DNA of 16,944 bases, taken from the NCBI GenBank assembly GCA_030637205.1, contig DAOVVL010000005.1, forward strand, positions 1-16,944. Direction: 5' to 3'. Below, piece by piece: positions 4,804 through 12,751 of the stretch (within the stretch, counting starts at the first letter, position 1; each line of letters begins with the position of its first letter). The notes below the pieces were generated by a model. That model was not told the DNA's origin, made no database searches, and saw nothing but the letters and a program-made list of their open reading frames with translations. The stretch is from Thalassospiraceae bacterium (GTDB taxonomy: Bacteria > Pseudomonadota > Alphaproteobacteria > Rhodospirillales > Magnetovibrionaceae). The position numbers and the translations under genes were made by a program.

Positions 4804-6848
4804 TCCGACAAATGATCCGGCCTGTCGGGCAGTTGGTTTGTTCACTGGGACTGTTGGGGGTGTTAAGTTTATATACAGCCCCGGCCATGGCCGAGGTTTC
4901 AGGCAACGTTCATCACCAAGTCGATGTCAAAATCGATCCGAAAAACGGTTCGGTCATTATTGACGACCTAATCACGCTGACCGCCAGCGACACCGTGACC
5001 TTTCAACTGTCACCTGCTTTCATCCTTGATGAGGTCACGTTGGGCGGTAAGCCGCGCACGGCCACACGCACGGATCAGGGCTTTACAATCACCTTGGGCG
5101 ATCGCTCCAAGCACCGGGTGCGCGTGCAGGCCCACGCAAAACTTGCGCGCGGCGCACCGCCATATGATGTCGCGTTTTTAGGCCAAGACGGCGGGTTTCT
5201 GGGCACCGATTGGCTGGCCCACCCGGCCGGCGTGGCGGCAACATGGTCCGCAACTGTGGTGATGGCCCACGATCAGCGCGCGATCATTGGCGGCAAACTG
5301 GTAAGCGAAGAAATCGCAGCGGGCGGAACCCTTGCCACGTTTGCCTCCGAGCGCCCGGGCGACACCCCGGTACTGATCACCGGACCGTTTGAGGTGAGCG
5401 AAAGAATATCTGACGGCGTGCGTCTGCGCACATACTTCCACCGCGAACTGGCAAGCCGCTCGCAAGCCTATCTTGATGACGCCGCCAGCCACATAAAACG
5501 CTTTTCCAAAACCATCGGGGCCTATCCGTATGAAAGTTTTTCAGTTATTTCTGGCCCGGTTCCCATCGGTGTTGCCTTTCCCGCCATGACCTACATGGGC
5601 CGGAGCGTTCTGGCGATGGCGTTTATCCGCACCGCGTCCCTGCCCCATGAAATTCTGCACAGCTGGTGGGGCAGCGCCGTTGAAGTTGATTATGCACAGG
5701 GTAACTGGGCCGAGGGCCTGACCAACTACATGACCACCCACGATTTAAACCCGGCGGGCGAAAGCGAAACACAGACCCGCCAGCGTTTGAAGGCAGAAAA
5801 AGAAACCCGCCAGCAGTGGCTTAGAAACTACGCCGCCCTTCCCAATACGAAAGACATGGCGTTGAGCGAATTCAGGTCCCGCACCCACGACAGCACCCAG
5901 GTGATCGGATACGCCAAGGCCGCATTCGTGTTTCATATGTTGCGCAAAGAAGTTGGCGATGATGTTTTTGTGCAAGCGATCCAGCATTTTTATCAAAACA
6001 ATGCGTTCAAGCGCGCCGGATGGGAAGAGCTCAGCGCCGCCATCCGCAAAATCGCGGGCCATGATCTGGGAGCCTTCTTTCATCAATGGGTGGAACGGCG
6101 CGGCGCACCAAAGCTCAAAGCCAGAATTACTCAACCCGCAGAAGGCCGCCTGCAGTTCACGCTGCGTCAAAGCCAAAAGGGGCGCGGCTATCGTTTGCGC
6201 TTGGGCGTTGAAATCGAAACCGAACAGGGCATCCATCGCGACGCCCTGATGATGGCGGGCAGCGGACAGACGCTGAGCATCAAGGCACCTGCGAAAGTGC
6301 TGGCGGTTACGATCGACCCCGACACGGACCTTTTTCGCAAGCTGGGACAAAATGAAGCCCCGGCTATTTTGCGCGACATCACCCTTGCAAGCGGTGTGAC
6401 GATCATTGATTTAAACGATGATGCATCCTGGACCGCTGCGCTGGACCAGCTTGGGGCAACCCTGTTGGATGGGCAGCTGGAACGCGTTGCGGGCAAAGAC
6501 TTGAGAGACCTTCCAGACGGTGCGTTGATCATTGCCGGAAACCCCGATCAAATGGCGGCTTTTGTGGATCGCCATCAACTGAGCCCGCGGCCCAAAGAAG
6601 TGGCGCAAACCGGGTCCGCCCCCAAGGTCACAGCTAAGGTTACAGCTAGGGTGTGGACGCTGCGCGATCAAAAGCGCGCCATATTGTATATCGAAGGCGA
6701 AAGTGCTGCCGCGGTTCTGGCCATCGCGCGCCCGCTGACACACTACAAACGGCGCAGCTGGATTTCGTTTGATGGGCGTACCGTCACCAACAAAGGCACC
6801 TGGGCGATGCAGCCCGGCATGCTTCATAAACGCTTTGATTTAAGGTAG
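4800..6848 (+). CDS. Secreted M1-like zinc metallopeptidase
   Basis: A 682-aa gluzincin-type peptidase. An N-terminal signal peptide with a likely cleavage after APAMA (residue 31) sends it to the periplasm or outside. An N-terminal beta-rich domain precedes the catalytic domain. The zinc site is HEILH (283-287) with a third ligand at Glu305 in GNWAEGLTNY. A likely transition-state tyrosine is Tyr371, 66 residues after that Glu as in M1 enzymes. I count 17 rather than 18 residues between the second His and the third ligand. The M1 exopeptidase motif GxMEN is replaced by PAMTYMG around residue 261-267, so classical aminopeptidase activity is doubtful. Residues about 480-682 match nothing I recognise. 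Translation is probably coupled to the ChaN-PDZ gene (ATGA overlap), suggesting that the two proteins work together in the envelope. Confidence 0.85.
   Translation: MIRQMIRPVGQLVCSLGLLGVLSLYTAPAMAEVSGNVHHQVDVKIDPKNGSVIIDDLITLTASDTVTFQLSPAFILDEVTLGGKPRTATRTDQGFTITLGDRSKHRVRVQAHAKLARGAPPYDVAFLGQDGGFLGTDWLAHPAGVAATWSATVVMAHDQRAIIGGKLVSEEIAAGGTLATFASERPGDTPVLITGPFEVSERISDGVRLRTYFHRELASRSQAYLDDAASHIKRFSKTIGAYPYESFSVISGPVPIGVAFPAMTYMGRSVLAMAFIRTASLPHEILHSWWGSAVEVDYAQGNWAEGLTNYMTTHDLNPAGESETQTRQRLKAEKETRQQWLRNYAALPNTKDMALSEFRSRTHDSTQVIGYAKAAFVFHMLRKEVGDDVFVQAIQHFYQNNAFKRAGWEELSAAIRKIAGHDLGAFFHQWVERRGAPKLKARITQPAEGRLQFTLRQSQKGRGYRLRLGVEIETEQGIHRDALMMAGSGQTLSIKAPAKVLAVTIDPDTDLFRKLGQNEAPAILRDITLASGVTIIDLNDDASWTAALDQLGATLLDGQLERVAGKDLRDLPDGALIIAGNPDQMAAFVDRHQLSPRPKEVAQTGSAPKVTAKVTARVWTLRDQKRAILYIEGESAAAVLAIARPLTHYKRRSWISFDGRTVTNKGTWAMQPGMLHKRFDLR
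6624..6647 (+). repeat. 12-bp tandem duplication in the peptidase C-terminal region
   Basis: AAGGTCACAGCT (6624-6635) is followed directly by AAGGTTACAGCT (6636-6647), and then by a third, degenerate start (AGGGT). The duplication is in frame and encodes KVTA-KVTA-RV in a low-complexity linker. Confidence 0.8.
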
Positions 6849-6858
6849 GTGAGAGCCT

Positions 6859-6993
6859 TCAGGCGCTCAGCAGCAATGCCACAAACCCCGACACCAGTCC
6901 GCAGACCAGTCCAAAGGTGAAAAATCCGGTCCCGGTCCGGTTGCGCCCGGAAGCTGGGATCGGTGCATTGAGCGTGATCATGTCTTCGGTCAT
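6859..6993 (-). CDS. 44-aa single-pass membrane protein with glycine zipper
   Basis: I do not recognise this gene, but it is well supported. A consensus ribosome-binding site GGAGG (plus-strand 7002-7006) lies 8 nt upstream of the ATG. The protein starts MTEDMITLNAPIPASGRNR and then forms one hydrophobic helix (about 23-43). Gly28, Gly32 and Gly36 form a GxxxGxxxG zipper, a pattern that favours helix-helix packing in membranes. The polar N-terminal part contains a small basic patch (R17, R19). It converges on the metallopeptidase gene with only 10 bp between stop codons. Its promoter region contains an exact TTAA-N7-TTAA box centred about where a -35 element would be, so control by CtrA and linkage to the cell cycle or motility is possible (inference). 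Confidence 0.7.
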   Translation of the reverse strand: MTEDMITLNAPIPASGRNRTGTGFFTFGLVCGLVSGFVALLLSA

Positions 6994-7026
6994 TGCTTGA
7001 ACCTCCGAAAAGAATCATCAGGATCG

Positions 7027-7061
7027 ATAATTAGACCCCCGGCTGGTTAACGAGACGTTAA
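7027..7061 (-). promoter_or_regulatory. Putative promoter of the 44-aa gene with CtrA-type box
   Basis: Read on the minus strand, a perfect palindrome TTAACGTCTCGTTAA (7047-7061) fits the CtrA full-site pattern TTAA-N7-TTAA exactly. A TAATTA(T) -10-like element lies at 7027-7033. The box centre is 24 bp from the -10 centre, which places it over the -35, as in known CtrA-activated promoters of Caulobacter. The ATG at 6993 would follow a leader of roughly 25 to 30 nt. Confidence 0.5.
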
Positions 7062-7303
7062 GCACACCATCTATTGTGTTTTTTGGCCAGTTACCCCCCA
7101 CCGGAACGCTTGCGCCAAAGTCACAGCCAATGGGCGATAGCCGCCATGTGGGCGACTTCTGGGCAGCTCAACAGACCCTGAGCAAGCTTGCCCCAACTCG
7201 CGATATTCGCTACACACTCGGGGTCAGGGGGCTTTAAGCACACAAGGCACACGCCCGCTGAAACCTTAAGCGAATTTCCTAATTTCAAGCGGCACCGACC
7301 AAA
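7062..7303. other. Intergenic stretch upstream of hisZ
   Basis: About 240 bp without a supported gene. A weak sigma-70-like pair for hisZ, TTGCCC and TACACA, lies 17 nt apart near 7191-7219, with a GCGA-TAT-TCGC inverted repeat in its spacer. CACA and TGTG followed by six T residues (about 7063-7082, plus strand) form only a 4-bp stem, so I do not call a terminator. I see no leader peptide or attenuator for histidine control. Confidence 0.3.
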
Positions 7304-8488
7304 ATGAACGATCTTCCTGACAAGGCCCTGCTTCCGACCGGAATGCAGGACGGCCTACCGCCCGATGCGGCCCGCGAAGCCAAAGCCGTTGAACGCCTGC
7401 TCGCGACCTTTGCCGGTTGGGGCTACGCACGCGTAAAACCGCCATTGATGGAATTTGAAGACAGCCTGCTGGGCGGCAGCGGACAAGCCGTGGCGGCCGC
7501 GACGTTCCGCCTGCAAGACCCGGCCTCAAAGCGCATGTTGGCGCTTCGCGCCGACCAGACCCTACAGGTCGCACGTATTGCACGTTCGCGCTTAGGCCAA
7601 CAGCCGCGCCCGTTGCGTCTGGCTTATGGCGGCGAAGTGGTGCGCATCGCTGGTTCCCAACAACGCCCGGAACGCCAATTCTTTCAGGTCGGTGCGGAAC
7701 TGATCGGTGATGAAAATGCCGCAGGCGATGTGGAAATGATCGCCATGGCGCTGGAAGCCCTTGAAGGTGCCGGCATTAAAAACCTCACCGTTGATATCGG
7801 CCTGCCTAAACTGACGCGATTGCTGATGGATGGCGTATCCCCGGATGATGCCACCGCTGAGCGACTGAAGACCGCGCTGGAGCGTAAAGATACATCTGAT
7901 CTGGACGCACTTTCTGATGCCATCGGCAAGGACGTTAGCGCCAACCTCAGCGCATTGGTCAAGGCCACCGGCCCGGCTGAGGCAGCGTTAAAGCAAATTT
8001 CGGCCCTGTCATTGGGCAAGGCGGCAACTGCGATGGTCGCGCAACTCAAGGAAGTGGTTGAAGGCCTGAAACGCGCACATCCCAACCAGTCGTTGACCAT
8101 TGATGCCGTCGAAAGCCGTGGGTTCGAGTATCACACCGGAGTGACGTTTTCGTTTTATGCAAACGGCGTTCGGGGCGAACTGGGACGCGGCGGGCGCTAC
8201 CTGAGCGATGCGCCGGGCAATGATAAGCGTCGCGGCGAAGCGGCCACCGGATTAACGCTGTTTATGGATACCATCCTGCGCGCGCTTCCTGATAGTGATG
8301 CACCGGATCGCATCTGGTTGCCGGCTGACACCGCGTTAGGCGCTGCGCGCGACCTTCGCGAACAAGGCTGGATCACGGTTGGGCAGCTGGACGCTTCGGC
8401 AACATCTGAAGACGAAGCCTTAACCGAAGCGGGGCGCCTTGGCTGTACGCATATCCTGAGCGGTGGTAAGGCAAAAAAACTCACCTGA
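7304..8488 (+). CDS. hisZ: ATP phosphoribosyltransferase regulatory subunit HisZ
   Basis: A 394-aa class II histidyl-tRNA-synthetase paralogue. In bacteria with a short HisG, it forms the regulatory part of ATP phosphoribosyltransferase, the first step of histidine synthesis. The sequence has the motif-2-like region around RPLRLAYGGEVVR followed by ERQFFQVGAELIG. It also has the HisRS-like substrate loop SRGFEYHTGVTFSFY and a glycine-rich RGELGRGGRY. The C-terminal anticodon-binding domain of true HisRS is reduced, consistent with HisZ. The ATG is poorly supported by a ribosome-binding site, but MNDLPDKALLPTGMQD fits the usual N terminus of the family. The partner hisG is not in the window. 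purA follows after 35 bp in the same direction, so the two are probably co-transcribed. Confidence 0.93.
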   Translation: MNDLPDKALLPTGMQDGLPPDAAREAKAVERLLATFAGWGYARVKPPLMEFEDSLLGGSGQAVAAATFRLQDPASKRMLALRADQTLQVARIARSRLGQQPRPLRLAYGGEVVRIAGSQQRPERQFFQVGAELIGDENAAGDVEMIAMALEALEGAGIKNLTVDIGLPKLTRLLMDGVSPDDATAERLKTALERKDTSDLDALSDAIGKDVSANLSALVKATGPAEAALKQISALSLGKAATAMVAQLKEVVEGLKRAHPNQSLTIDAVESRGFEYHTGVTFSFYANGVRGELGRGGRYLSDAPGNDKRRGEAATGLTLFMDTILRALPDSDAPDRIWLPADTALGAARDLREQGWITVGQLDASATSEDEALTEAGRLGCTHILSGGKAKKLT

Positions 8489-8523
8489 TTTAATCACTTA
8501 ACAACAAGGACTTAGGCAATCAA

Positions 8524-9816
8524 ATGGCCAACGTGGTAGTAGTCGGCTCGCAATGGGGCGACGAGGGAAAAGGCAAGATCGTTGACTGGCTTTCGGAACG
8601 CGCCGATGTGGTGGTGCGTTTTCAGGGCGGGCACAACGCCGGACACACTCTGGTAATCGATGGCGTGGTTTACAAACTGCACATCCTGCCCAGCGGCATC
8701 GTTCGCAAGGGCAAACGTTCGGTCATCGGCAACGGCGTGGTGTTGGACCCGTGGCACTTGCTGAACGAAATCGAAAGTCTGCGCGGCCAAGGCGTGGAAA
8801 TTAGCCCCGACAACCTGAAGATTGCAGAAAACGCCCCGTTGATCCTGCCGCTGCACGCAAATCTTGATAACGCCCGCGAAGAAGCCCTGGGCAAAGCCAA
8901 GATCGGCACCACCGGTCGCGGCATCGGGCCTGCGTACGAAGACAAGGTTGCACGGCGCGCCATTCGCGTGGGCGATCTGACCAACGAAGAACTGGTCAAG
9001 ACCAAGGTCGAAAAGCTTTTGTTCCACCACAACGCCTTGCTAAGAGGCTACGGACAAACCGAAATCGACGGCGACGAGTTGGTCGCCCAGTTGATGGAAC
9101 TGGCGCCGAAAGTATTGCCCTATGTCGATACGGTCTGGAAAATGCTGGATGAAGAACGCCGCAAAGGCAAACGCATCCTGTTTGAAGGCGCGCAAGGCAC
9201 GCTGTTGGACATCGACCACGGAACCTATCCGTTTGTAACTTCATCAAACGTGGTGGCCGCACAGGCCGCCATTGGTTCGGGTCAGGGGCCGGGCGCCATT
9301 GATTATGTGCTGGGCATTACCAAGGCTTATACCACCCGCGTTGGCGCGGGCCCGTTCCCCACTGAACTGTTTGACGAAGTGGGACAAGGACTGGGCAAAC
9401 GTGGTCACGAATTTGGCACCACCACCGGCAGGCCCCGGCGCTGCGGCTGGTTTGATGCGACACTGGTCCGCCAGGCCGTGATCGTAAACGGCATCAACGG
9501 CATTGCGCTGACCAAACTGGACGTGCTGGACGGCATGAGCGAGTTGAAAGTCTGTGTCGGCTACAAGCTGAACGGCAAGGAAATCGATTACCTTCCGGCC
9601 GCCACACGCGATCAGGAAGACGTCGAGCCGATCTATGAAACCATGGAAGGCTGGCCTGAAAGCACCTGCGGGGCGCGCTCATGGGCGGACCTGCCGGCGA
9701 CCGCGGTGAAATATATTCGCCGCATCGAAGAGCTGATCGGCGCCCCGGTGGCGATCCTGTCCATCAGCCCGGAACGTGAAGATACCATCCTGGTTCACGA
9801 CCCATTTGCCGATTAG
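8524..9816 (+). CDS. purA: Adenylosuccinate synthetase
   Basis: This enzyme joins IMP and aspartate using GTP to make adenylosuccinate, the first committed step from IMP to AMP, in the cytoplasm. The 430-aa length is normal. The signature QWGDEGKGK near the N terminus holds the GTP-binding loop and catalytic Asp13. GHNAGHT includes His41, the other catalytic residue. GTTGRGIGPAYEDK and TTTGRPRRCGWFD are family-typical loops for IMP and aspartate binding. TAGG about seven nt upstream of the ATG is a weak ribosome-binding site. It follows hisZ closely, and the two are likely one transcript linking purine and histidine synthesis. Confidence 0.98.
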   Translation: MANVVVVGSQWGDEGKGKIVDWLSERADVVVRFQGGHNAGHTLVIDGVVYKLHILPSGIVRKGKRSVIGNGVVLDPWHLLNEIESLRGQGVEISPDNLKIAENAPLILPLHANLDNAREEALGKAKIGTTGRGIGPAYEDKVARRAIRVGDLTNEELVKTKVEKLLFHHNALLRGYGQTEIDGDELVAQLMELAPKVLPYVDTVWKMLDEERRKGKRILFEGAQGTLLDIDHGTYPFVTSSNVVAAQAAIGSGQGPGAIDYVLGITKAYTTRVGAGPFPTELFDEVGQGLGKRGHEFGTTTGRPRRCGWFDATLVRQAVIVNGINGIALTKLDVLDGMSELKVCVGYKLNGKEIDYLPAATRDQEDVEPIYETMEGWPESTCGARSWADLPATAVKYIRRIEELIGAPVAILSISPEREDTILVHDPFAD

Positions 9817-9854
9817 AGGGCAGATTTGCGGCCAAAGCGCCCTAAATAGCTGAA

Positions 9855-9862
9855 TTAACCAT
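9855..9862 (+). promoter_or_regulatory. TTAACCAT, CtrA-type half-site
   Basis: TTAACCAT is an exact match to the half-site commonly reported for CtrA. It lies about 120 bp upstream of the pseudokinase start, in an intergenic gap. An 8-bp match alone is weak. It is noted because the same TTAAC core recurs upstream of two other genes in the window. A short palindrome GCCCC-TATTT-GGGGC (9880-9894) follows it. Confidence 0.25.
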
Positions 9863-9903
9863 ACTTTCTGCGCGTTCCAGCCCCTATTTGGGGCATCTCG
9901 GCG

Positions 9904-9932
9904 TTGTTTCCAGCGCCAAACGGGACTAATCT
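9904..9932 (+). promoter_or_regulatory. Putative promoter of the pseudokinase operon
   Basis: TTGTTT (9904-9909), a 17-nt spacer, and TAATCT (9927-9932) lie about 50 bp upstream of the ATG at 9982. They are similar to the sigma-70 consensus but imperfect, especially in the -10. Confidence 0.3.
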
Positions 9933-9981
9933 AGCGCATTGGACGCGGGCCATCGCCTGTGTCCGGCTTGAAAGGGCAGGA

Positions 9982-12180
9982 ATGGCAGAAGCCCCTAACA
10001 CCGCCGAAGAATCGGCCGAGCCTAAAGCTAACGAAGCGCCCCCAACAACCAACGGGAAGGCGGCGGTAGCTGGTGGGCAGGCTGCACCCACACCTAAACC
10101 CAAATCCTCAACAGGTGCCGGTTCAAGTGACGAGCCATTTGCGGCCGTGGAAAAACTGGCCAATGTCGCCCCCGGCCTGACCACCGCCATGACGCCAGCG
10201 ATGCTGGGCAAGCGCATCAAGATTTTGCCGGGCCAGCCCTTACCTGAATTGGATACGCCGTCGGCCAAGGCTTATGTAGCCGAAGACCAGCGCGAACCTG
10301 CACGGCCGCTGTATGCGCTGATTTGTACGCCGGGTCTGCCGGTGCGCACCGAGGTCATGCGCGAGTTGAAAAACGTGACCGTTCACGGCCTGATTCCATT
10401 GGTCGAATTTGGCCCCGTTGATTGGGCACTGCTTAACCAAAGATGCATGGCCGTTATTTTCGAACGCCCCCTGGGCGGAAGCCTGGCCGATGCATTTAAG
10501 GACGGGCCGGTGAAGGTCAATGAATATGAACTGGGCGAGCGCGTTGTTGATCCCATTTCCCATGCCATCGCCACACTGAAGGACATGGGCATTAGCCATC
10601 GTTCCGTATGTGTTGAAAATCTTTATTTTATGGATAAGGAACGCCGTGAACTGGTACTGGGTGAATGTGTAACGGCGCCGAGCGCATTTAATCTTCCTCC
10701 CATATACGAAACTGCACAACGTGCGATGGCCATGCCCCACGGGCGCGGCATAGGCACTGTAATGGACGATTTATATTCTATTGGCGTCCTGATGGTGTTG
10801 TTGCTGTTTGGCAAAAACCCGGTGGAAGACTTAAGCGAAAACGAAGTGATCATCAAAAAAATCGAACAAGGATCTTACCAGACCTTTGTCGGCGACGTAC
10901 GTCTGCCGCTACAATTGATTGAACCCTTGCGCGGACTTCTTTCCGATGATGCAGCTGAACGCTGGGATGGCACCGCCCTTGAAATCTGGTTAAGTGGCCA
11001 GAAAAAAACGCCGATGCAAAAACGCCCTGTGCAAAAGCCAAGAACTTCTTTCAAATTTGCCGGCCACATGCACGTTTCACCAAGATCGCTTGCGCTTAGC
11101 TTGAATGAAAACGTAGCTGAAGCAGCCACCTTGATCAAAAACGGCAAGATTTCATTATGGATGAAACAATCGATGATGATGGCTTCAGTTGCAGACGAAA
11201 TTGATCACATCGTTGCATCTGCAAAACTCCATGAAGGCAAGGCCGATGGCGAAGATGACGTTATTGTTGCAAAAACATGCATACGTCTTGACCCGGCCGG
11301 TCCGATCCGGTTCAAGGGTTTTTCATTTATGATTGACGGCTTTGGGCCCGCGCTTGCGGTTGAATACCTGCGCAAGGGCAATTTCCAGTTACCCAGCGAA
11401 ATGCTGGCGCGAGATCTGGCAGGCTATTGGTTTAGCGCCCAGGAATCCCTGATAAGCGATGCATCTTCGTATGACAAAACATTTACCACGCTTCGTTCCT
11501 TTTTTATGATCAAGGAAATGGGCTTCGGTATTGAACGGTGCCTCTACGAAACCAACCGTTCGCTGCCCTGCCAAAGCGAGATTTTGCAAAAAGTTTATAT
11601 CGATCACGTTGAAGACCTGCTTACAGGCCTTGACGAAGTCGCAAGCGAAACCGACACACAATCACGCCCGATGGATAAACACATCGCCGCCTTTATCGCG
11701 ACCCATTTCAAATTTGACGTATCCCCGCACCTCAAGGCGCTATCGGATGAAAAGCCCGAAACGTCACTGGTGGGCTTGCTGAGCCTATATGCGCTGATGC
11801 AGTGGCGGCTGAAAAACCAGGCCCTGTACGGCCTTGGGCGCTGGCTGGGGGGGCTGCTCACGCCCGCCATCGGGTCCTATCACAGCCAATCAACGCGCAG
11901 CAGTATTGAACGCGAAATTCCCACCCTGGTGCGCCAGGGCAGCCTGCCTGAACTGTTCGATTTGATCGATAACGCTGACCGCCGCCATCAGGATGAAACT
12001 GATTTCGAAGACGCACAGGCGGAATTCGCGCATTCAGACGGCGAAATTCAGAACATTGTCGGTGACGAAGAAGAACTAAAAACATCCGCCTTGCTTTCAG
12101 GCGAAAGAGCAACCGCAGTAACATCCATTGTTATGGGTATGGCCGCTATCAGCATCATCTTGATATTGCAGTCGGTGTAG
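9982..12180 (+). CDS. Pseudokinase-like protein with C-terminal tail anchor
   Basis: A 732-aa protein with a Ser/Thr-kinase-like domain that appears catalytically dead. Residues 1-50 are disordered (Pro/Ala/Glu-rich). Residues about 76-338 follow the kinase layout. The strand expected to carry the ATP-binding Lys reads YALIC (111-115). The catalytic loop HRDxKPxN reads HRSVCVEN (206-213), with Asp replaced by Ser and Lys by Cys, while Asn is kept. The DFG position reads LGE (226-228). Subdomain IX is intact (DLYSIGV, 263-269), followed by LLLFGKNP and a terminal Arg327. Residues about 340-700 are an unrecognised helical region with an acidic end. Residues about 711-730 form a single hydrophobic helix, so the bulk should face the cytoplasm. 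The ATG at 9982, with AAAGGG five nt upstream, is preferred over an upstream TTG at 9904 that lies in the putative -35. It is tightly coupled to the next gene. Confidence 0.75.
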   Translation: MAEAPNTAEESAEPKANEAPPTTNGKAAVAGGQAAPTPKPKSSTGAGSSDEPFAAVEKLANVAPGLTTAMTPAMLGKRIKILPGQPLPELDTPSAKAYVAEDQREPARPLYALICTPGLPVRTEVMRELKNVTVHGLIPLVEFGPVDWALLNQRCMAVIFERPLGGSLADAFKDGPVKVNEYELGERVVDPISHAIATLKDMGISHRSVCVENLYFMDKERRELVLGECVTAPSAFNLPPIYETAQRAMAMPHGRGIGTVMDDLYSIGVLMVLLLFGKNPVEDLSENEVIIKKIEQGSYQTFVGDVRLPLQLIEPLRGLLSDDAAERWDGTALEIWLSGQKKTPMQKRPVQKPRTSFKFAGHMHVSPRSLALSLNENVAEAATLIKNGKISLWMKQSMMMASVADEIDHIVASAKLHEGKADGEDDVIVAKTCIRLDPAGPIRFKGFSFMIDGFGPALAVEYLRKGNFQLPSEMLARDLAGYWFSAQESLISDASSYDKTFTTLRSFFMIKEMGFGIERCLYETNRSLPCQSEILQKVYIDHVEDLLTGLDEVASETDTQSRPMDKHIAAFIATHFKFDVSPHLKALSDEKPETSLVGLLSLYALMQWRLKNQALYGLGRWLGGLLTPAIGSYHSQSTRSSIEREIPTLVRQGSLPELFDLIDNADRRHQDETDFEDAQAEFAHSDGEIQNIVGDEEELKTSALLSGERATAVTSIVMGMAAISIILILQSV

Positions 12181-12188
12181 GAAGGTTC

Positions 12189-12740
12189 ATGGCAAATATT
12201 ATTGATACAAATGAACCTGCCCAAGATGCACAATCTGCACAGCGTGGTCGTGGAACCAGAAACATAACGTGGATTCTTGCCGTCATCGGCGCGTTGATGG
12301 CAATTGCGTTGCCGACGATGATCATATTGTTTTTCGGTATGTTGCCGACGATGGTGGCGTTTATTATTGACCGCACCAAAGGCAAAAGCGCAACTTTTAC
12401 CGTATGCGGCATTAACGCCATCGGCACGTTCCCCTATATCATGTCTCTCTGGACCGAGGAAAATACAATCGATGCGGCAATGAACATGCTCGACGTCTTT
12501 ACTCTTTTGATCATGTACAGTTCAGCAGCCTTTGGCTGGATGTTGTTTATGACAGCGCCGCCGATCATCAGTTCATTTATTGAGGTCATGCAGCAACGCC
12601 GAATAGCAACGCTTCGCGCGCAACAGAAAACATTGATCGACGAATGGGGGCCATCGGTAGCCGCCCTTGTCGAAGCCGAGTCATTCGATGAGGATCACAA
12701 GCCACACGCCCCGTCTTCAGAAGATGACGAAAATGATTAA
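12189..12740 (+). CDS. 183-aa multi-pass membrane protein, partner of the pseudokinase
   Basis: I do not recognise a family. Hydrophobic stretches at about residues 26-60 (long enough for a helical hairpin), 69-87 and 102-129 suggest three or four membrane passes. A charged C-terminal cytoplasmic tail follows. It is first basic (QQRRIATLRAQQK, about 135-147), then very acidic, ending EDDEND. The start ATG lies 8 nt after the stop of the pseudokinase gene, and the ribosome-binding site AGGAAGG overlaps that stop codon. Translation is thus probably coupled and the two products likely act together at the inner membrane. The gene ends 11 bp from the facing rpoH stop, with no terminator visible between them. 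Confidence 0.7.
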   Translation: MANIIDTNEPAQDAQSAQRGRGTRNITWILAVIGALMAIALPTMIILFFGMLPTMVAFIIDRTKGKSATFTVCGINAIGTFPYIMSLWTEENTIDAAMNMLDVFTLLIMYSSAAFGWMLFMTAPPIISSFIEVMQQRRIATLRAQQKTLIDEWGPSVAALVEAESFDEDHKPHAPSSEDDEND

Positions 12741-12751
12741 ACCTGACCGGC

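Noticed and set aside
5745..6350. 201-aa open frame on the minus strand
   Set aside because: It is antisense to the metallopeptidase catalytic domain and shows no independent start signal or family motif.
8512..9030. 172-aa open frame on the minus strand
   Set aside because: It is antisense to purA, which has unmistakable motifs.
9817..9900. AGGGC...GCCCT and GCCCC...GGGGC hairpins after purA
   Set aside because: Neither has a following T-tract, so neither qualifies as an intrinsic terminator.
10240..10740. 166-aa open frame on the minus strand
   Set aside because: It is antisense to the pseudokinase gene, with no ribosome-binding site or motif.
12741..12751. Possible terminator between the facing 183-aa gene and rpoH
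   Set aside because: Only 11 bp separate the stop codons and no hairpin with a T-tract is visible.
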